From: Paracoccaceae bacterium
Lineage (GTDB): Bacteria > Pseudomonadota > Alphaproteobacteria > Rhodobacterales > Rhodobacteraceae
Length of the DNA: 9,443 bases
Assembly (NCBI GenBank): GCA_007121115.1
Contig: SKMI01000204.1
Location: 1-9,443 of the forward strand
Direction: 5' to 3'
A program made the translations under genes and the position numbers. Position 1 is the stretch's first letter, and each line of letters starts with the position of its first letter. Shown one piece after another: positions 6,526 to 9,443 of the stretch. The notes beneath the pieces are model-generated. The model ran no database searches. It was not told where the DNA came from and was given only the letters and a program-made list of their open reading frames with translations.

Positions 6526-6990
6526 TCAGAGCGGAACGCCCGGTTCTCCGCGAGAGTCCCGCCCCTGCCAGACGCGCCAGCGCCAGTGCTGCGCGCCATC
6601 GGGCGCGTCAATGCGCAGGATCAATTCGCGGCGCGGTTCACGAGGCAGGCCGAAAGGCGCGCCGACAGCCTGGCTGACGGCGATCACGATATCGGCCAGC
6701 GTCTGGCTGCCGGTGCGCGGCGCCAGCTCCATGCTGTAGGCCCAGGGCTGGCCGCAGCCGTCCAGCGTTCCGGTGCCGCGCGCCATCTCGGACGGGGGGA
6801 AAGCCGCGCGGCAGCGCCGTCCGTCCGCCAGCACAACCCGCGCATGGCCGCGCTGGGTCTCCACGCTCACTGGCGGCGCCTCCGCGCGCGGCGCCGCCCC
6901 GTCACCGCCCATGCACCCCGCAAGGAATAGGGCCGCCACCAAAAGCGCGGGTCCGGCATGGGGACGCGATGCAGGCAGAGTGCGGGGCAT
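6526..6990 (-). CDS. Small lipoprotein of unknown function
   Basis: This 154-residue product is not recognised as a known family. It has a clear lipoprotein signal: basic N-terminus MPRTLPASRPH, hydrophobic 14-24 and lipobox LAGC with the lipidated cysteine at residue 26, followed by a flexible Gly/Ala/Pro-rich linker (27-41). The remaining domain (about 42-154) has two cysteines (60, 79) that may be disulfide-bonded, a QTLADIVIAVSQAVGAPFGL helix-like region (96-115) and a C-terminal strand-like part rich in Arg and Trp (HWRWRVWQ). The frame is open far upstream, but ATG 6990 is chosen because AAGGAG lies 7 nt before it and the lipobox falls at the right distance. It is transcribed alone, divergent from ivd and upstream of the transporter operon in the same direction; a hairpin follows its stop. 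Confidence 0.78.
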   Translation of the reverse strand: MPRTLPASRPHAGPALLVAALFLAGCMGGDGAAPRAEAPPVSVETQRGHARVVLADGRRCRAAFPPSEMARGTGTLDGCGQPWAYSMELAPRTGSQTLADIVIAVSQAVGAPFGLPREPRRELILRIDAPDGAQHWRWRVWQGRDSRGEPGVPL

Positions 6991-7106
6991 GGACGGACTC
7001 CTTCGCGCGCATCCGGTCGGTTCCGGTGCGCAGTGGCGACAGGCCGGCAGGTTCGCGGACAGACGTGAGTATACGCCGCCGCGACCCTGCGCGCGCCAGT
7101 TTTCAT
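6991..7106. other. Divergent intergenic stretch between the lipoprotein gene and the ivd promoter
   Basis: It contains the ribosome site of the lipoprotein gene (AAGGAG, 7003-6998, minus strand). A TATACT on the minus strand at 7073-7068 could be a -10 element for that gene, but no matching -35 lies 16-18 nt upstream, so its promoter is unassigned. Nothing protein-coding is supported here on the plus strand. Confidence 0.45.
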
Positions 7107-7135
7107 TTGACGCGACTCGGGCCGCAGGGTATTTT
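7107..7135 (+). promoter_or_regulatory. Predicted sigma-70 promoter of the ivd operon
   Basis: TTGACG at 7107-7112 matches five of six bases of the -35 consensus. A 17-nt spacer leads to TATTTT at 7130-7135, four of six of the -10 consensus. Transcription would start near 7142, giving a leader of roughly 28 nt before the ATG at 7170. The AT-rich -10 stands out in otherwise very GC-rich DNA. Confidence 0.68.
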
Positions 7136-7155
7136 ATTGAACGGTCGTTCAATAA
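7134..7155. promoter_or_regulatory. 22-bp palindromic operator over the ivd -10/start site, TetR-type
   Basis: The arms TTATTGAACG and CGTTCAATAA are perfect reverse complements around a central GT. The element begins at the end of the predicted -10 and covers the predicted start of transcription, the classical position for a repressor that excludes RNA polymerase. The GAACG-2-CGTTC core resembles operators of TetR-family regulators, several of which control branched-chain and fatty acyl-CoA catabolism in proteobacteria (for example LiuQ, FadP/PsrA types). The MerR-type LiuR is less likely, because such activators bind within a lengthened -35/-10 spacer, which is not seen here. The identity of the regulator is not shown by this window. 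Confidence 0.7.
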
Positions 7156-7169
7156 CGGGAGGAGCGCCG

Positions 7170-8333
7170 ATGTTCACGGCGTCCATGAGCTTCGATCTGG
7201 GCGAGGATATCAACGCCCTGCGCGAAATGGTGCACCGCTGGGCGCAGGAGCGGCTGAAGCCCATGGCGGCGGATATCGACCGCGACAACACGTTCCCGCA
7301 TCTGCTGTGGCGCGAACTGGGCGATCTGGGTCTGCTGGGCATCACCGTGCCGGAAGAGTTTGGCGGCGCCGATATGGGCTATCTGGCCCATGTGATCGCG
7401 ATCGAGGAGATCGCCCGCGCCTCGGCCTCGGTCTCGCTCAGCTATGGGGCGCATTCGAACCTGTGCGTGAACCAGATCAAGCTGAACGGCTCGCCGGAAC
7501 AGCGGGAGAAATATCTGCCGAAGCTGGTCAGTGGCGAGCATGTGGGCGCGCTGGCCATGTCCGAAGCGGGCGCGGGTTCGGACGTGGTGGGCATGAAGCT
7601 GCGGGCCGAGAAGAAGAACGACCGCTACGTGCTCAACGGCACCAAGTACTGGATAACCAACGGCCCCGATGCCGATGTGCTGGTCGTCTATGCCAAGACC
7701 GACCCGGCAGCGGGATCCAAGGGGATCACCGCCTTCCTGGTCGAAAAGACCATGGCGGGGTTTTCCACCTCGCCCCATTTCGACAAGCTGGGCATGCGCG
7801 GGTCCAACACCGCCGAACTGGTGTTCGAGGATGTGGAAGTCCCCTTCGACAACGTGCTGGGCGAGGAGGGGCGCGGGGTGCGCGTGCTCATGTCCGGGCT
7901 GGATTATGAGCGCGTGGTGCTTTCGGGCATCGGGACGGGCATCATGGCCGCCTGCCTGGACGAGATCATGCCTTACATGAAGGATCGCCAGCAATTCGGT
8001 CAGCCGATTGGCAATTTCCAGCTCATGCAGGGCAAGATCGCCGATATGTACACGGCGATGAACTCTGCCCGCGCTTATGTCTACGAGGTCGCGAAGGCCT
8101 GCGATTCGGGGCGTGTGACGCGTCAGGATGCCGCCGCCTGCGTGCTCTACGCCTCCGAGGAAGCGATGAAGCAGGCGCATCAGGCGGTGCAGGCCATGGG
8201 CGGCGCCGGGTTCATGAATGACAGCGCCGTCAGCCGCCTGTTCCGGGACGCCAAGCTGATGGAGATCGGCGCGGGCACTTCCGAGATTCGGCGCATGCTG
8301 GTGGGGCGCGAGTTGATGGCCGCCATGGGCTGA
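7170..8333 (+). CDS. ivd: Isovaleryl-CoA dehydrogenase
   Basis: This FAD-dependent enzyme oxidises isovaleryl-CoA to 3-methylcrotonyl-CoA, the third step of leucine degradation, in the cytosol, passing electrons to ETF. The 387 residues match the usual length. The acyl-CoA dehydrogenase signature AMSEAGAGSD lies at 129-138, with WITNG at 161-165 and RQQFGQPIGNFQLMQG at 273-288. Two features single out isovaleryl-CoA dehydrogenase: the catalytic base is in GLDYERVVLSG (Glu247), and the position that carries the catalytic Glu in medium/short-chain enzymes is Ala368 in EIGAGTSEIRR (365-375). I chose ATG 7170 because GGGAGGAG (7157-7164) lies 5 nt upstream; the frame is open further upstream, but that stretch contains the promoter. 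It is first in its operon (also called liuA in liu clusters), downstream of a putative operator. Confidence 0.95.
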   Translation: MFTASMSFDLGEDINALREMVHRWAQERLKPMAADIDRDNTFPHLLWRELGDLGLLGITVPEEFGGADMGYLAHVIAIEEIARASASVSLSYGAHSNLCVNQIKLNGSPEQREKYLPKLVSGEHVGALAMSEAGAGSDVVGMKLRAEKKNDRYVLNGTKYWITNGPDADVLVVYAKTDPAAGSKGITAFLVEKTMAGFSTSPHFDKLGMRGSNTAELVFEDVEVPFDNVLGEEGRGVRVLMSGLDYERVVLSGIGTGIMAACLDEIMPYMKDRQQFGQPIGNFQLMQGKIADMYTAMNSARAYVYEVAKACDSGRVTRQDAAACVLYASEEAMKQAHQAVQAMGGAGFMNDSAVSRLFRDAKLMEIGAGTSEIRRMLVGRELMAAMG

Positions 8334-8358
8334 CCCAGGCGCGGTCGGGAGGGGAAAC

Positions 8359-8844
8359 ATGCGCAGCATCATTGCCTTGGCCACCTGCCTCGCGGCGCAG
8401 CCCGTCGCGGCGCAGGAGGTCGCCTTCGACCCGGCGCCGCTGTTGGCCTGTCTGGACAGTGGCGCTGGAAACGACTGCATCGGCATCGCCGCCACCGCGT
8501 GCACGACCCAGCCCGGTGCGCGTGATGCCGTGCCCTGCATGATGGCGGAATATGCGTTCTGGGATAATGCCTTGCGCGAGGATTTTCAGACCCTGCTTGA
8601 GGCCGAGATCACCGGCGACATGATCCTCGCCGACATTCCGCGCTTTGCTGACCGCCCCGCCGCCGCGCCGCTCTTGACCGAAATGCAGGACCACTGGACG
8701 ACGTGGCGCGAGACGATGTGTGCCTATGAGGCGCTGCAGGGCTGGAACACCGATGGCGAGGCGTTCAACGAAGCGTTTTGTCTCATGTATCAGACCGGCG
8801 TGCAGGTGTTGATGCTGCGCCGCCTGGCCGCAGGCGGGGGCTGA
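8359..8844 (+). CDS. Small cysteine-rich secreted protein, LprI/DUF1311-like
   Basis: The 161-residue product starts with a Sec signal peptide (MRSIIALATCLAAQPVAA, cleavage before Gln19), so it is predicted to be periplasmic. Residue 10 is a cysteine, but the preceding LAT is not a good lipobox. The mature part has six cysteines (31, 40, 48, 60, 121, 141). It follows the DUF1311 (lysozyme inhibitor LprI N-terminal) layout: an early cysteine pair, a helix around AEYAFWDNALREDFQTLLEA (63-82), and then LLTEMQDHWTTWRETMCAYE (105-124), comparable to the family's AQ-xW-x-RD-x-C motif. The family link is from pattern recognition; lysozyme inhibition is not implied for all members. A purine-rich GGGAGGGGAA precedes the ATG. 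It sits 25 nt after ivd and 3 nt before the acyl-CoA synthetase gene, so it is almost certainly co-transcribed with the catabolic genes. Confidence 0.85.
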   Translation: MRSIIALATCLAAQPVAAQEVAFDPAPLLACLDSGAGNDCIGIAATACTTQPGARDAVPCMMAEYAFWDNALREDFQTLLEAEITGDMILADIPRFADRPAAAPLLTEMQDHWTTWRETMCAYEALQGWNTDGEAFNEAFCLMYQTGVQVLMLRRLAAGGG

Positions 8845-8847
8845 CCC

Positions 8848-9443
8848 ATGCGTCCGACCCTGCCGCAGGATCAGGATTTCGCCAGCCTGCGCAATGGCTT
8901 TCGCTGGGATGTTCCGCCGCGGCTCAACATGGCGGCGCAGGCCTGCCATGACTGGGCGGCGCGCGAACCGGACCGAGTGGCGCTCATCGACCTGTCCGAA
9001 GCTGCGCGCCGTGATGTGACCTATGGCACGCTTCAGGGCATGACCCACGCCCTGGCGGCGCATCTGGCGGCGGCAGGGGTGGCGCGCGGCGACCGCGTGG
9101 GGGTGTTGCGCACGCAAAGCGCCTGGACTGCCGCTGCGCATCTGGCGGTCTGGCACCTTGGCGCAATCTCGATCCCGCTGTTCCGGCTTTTCGGGCGCGA
9201 CGCGCTGGAAACCCGGCTGTCCGACAGCGGCGCGGCCCATGTCATCACCGACGCGGAGAGCGTTGATCTTCTGCACGAATTTCCCGTCACCCCGCATATA
9301 CCCGAAGATCTGGCGCTCGACCTCGATACCCGCCACCCAATGGCCGACACCGGCCCCGAGGACGCGGCTGTGCTGATGTATACCTCGGGCACCACCGGCG
9401 CGCCGAAGGGGGCGCTGCACGGCCACCGGATGCTGACCGGCCA
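8848..9443 (+). CDS. AMP-forming acyl-CoA synthetase, N-terminal part (runs off the window)
   Basis: From the ATG at 8848 the frame is open for 198 codons to the window edge with no stop. The sequence is the N-terminal domain of an ANL-superfamily ligase: MRPTLPQDQDFASLRNGFRW as leader, AHLAAAGVARGDRVGVL (71-87), the AVWHLGAISIPLFRLFG region (100-116), and the phosphate-binding loop YTSGTTGAPKG at 178-188 followed by LHGHR. These enzymes activate a carboxylic acid with ATP to an acyl-adenylate and then an acyl-CoA in the cytosol. The style is that of acetyl/short-medium-chain acyl-CoA synthetases; being next to ivd, isovalerate or another branched short-chain acid is a reasonable but unproven substrate. 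The start follows the previous stop by 3 nt and has AGGCGGGGG upstream. The acyl-pocket and C-terminal catalytic lysine regions lie beyond the window. Confidence 0.9.
   Translation, partial: MRPTLPQDQDFASLRNGFRWDVPPRLNMAAQACHDWAAREPDRVALIDLSEAARRDVTYGTLQGMTHALAAHLAAAGVARGDRVGVLRTQSAWTAAAHLAVWHLGAISIPLFRLFGRDALETRLSDSGAAHVITDAESVDLLHEFPVTPHIPEDLALDLDTRHPMADTGPEDAAVLMYTSGTTGAPKGALHGHRMLTG

Noticed and set aside
5701..6930. Long open frame (409 codons) on the plus strand over the binding-protein gene and its upstream region
   Set aside because: It crosses the binding-protein gene, the palindromic non-coding region and the lipoprotein gene in antisense, with no family resemblance.
7084..7130. 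Distant inverted repeat ACCCTGC ... GCAGGGT flanking the ivd -35
   Set aside because: The arms are only 7 bp and 33 nt apart, which is readily expected by chance in this GC-rich sequence, and no second line of evidence supports it.
6991..7152. N-terminal extension of 54 residues to the lipoprotein
   Set aside because: It would cover the ivd promoter and operator and displace the lipobox; ATG 6990 has AAGGAG at 7 nt.
7149..8540. Long open frame (463 codons) on the minus strand opposite ivd
   Set aside because: Antisense shadow of isovaleryl-CoA dehydrogenase. The translation has no recognisable motifs, and its start would lie in the ivd operator.
8230..9426. Long open frame (398 codons) on the minus strand over the ivd end, the DUF1311-like gene and the acyl-CoA synthetase
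   Set aside because: It spans three well-supported plus-strand genes and has shadow-like composition (Arg/His/Gln/Gly), with no ribosome site or domain.

Overview
The window is GC-rich, densely packed bacterial DNA with tightly coupled operons. The family-level protein matches suggest an alphaproteobacterium, most likely Rhodobacteraceae (Paracoccus/Rhodobacter/Roseobacter type). That placement is an inference from base composition, gene content and protein style; no rRNA or other taxonomic marker is present. I saw no tRNA, rRNA, CRISPR array, insertion sequence or integrase.

Minus strand, positions 6297 down to 1: a complete HAAT/LIV-type (branched-chain amino acid family) ABC transporter operon. 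The order is substrate-binding protein (6297-5116), a 121-nt gap holding a strong GC hairpin, ATPase livG (4994-4194), a small secreted protein (4197-3619), ATPase livF (3615-2905), a second small secreted protein (2899-2504), permease livH (2499-1486), permease livM (1489-185), and the first 59 codons of a MobA/MocA-like nucleotidyltransferase (178-1, cut by the window edge). From livG onward every junction is a 4-base overlap or a gap of a few bases, apart from the 6-nt gap to the nucleotidyltransferase. The most distinctive point is that two unrelated signal-peptide proteins of unknown function are translationally coupled into the transporter, one between livG and livF and one between livF and livH.

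Middle, 6298-7169: a 228-nt region upstream of the binding-protein gene with several palindromes, then a lone lipoprotein gene on the minus strand (6990-6526), then a divergent promoter region.

Plus strand, 7170 to the end: the start of a leucine/isovalerate catabolic operon. It comprises isovaleryl-CoA dehydrogenase (ivd), a small cysteine-rich secreted LprI/DUF1311-like protein, and the N-terminal 198 residues of an AMP-forming acyl-CoA synthetase that runs off the window. The ivd promoter is legible: a TTGACG -35, a 17-nt spacer and a TATTTT -10. A near-perfect 22-bp palindrome covers the -10 and predicted start site, which looks like a TetR-type repressor operator.

Taken together, the transporter would import branched-chain amino acids or related small molecules, and the divergent operon would oxidise the leucine-derived isovaleryl-CoA. 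The linkage supports leucine or a branched short-chain acid as substrate but does not prove it.
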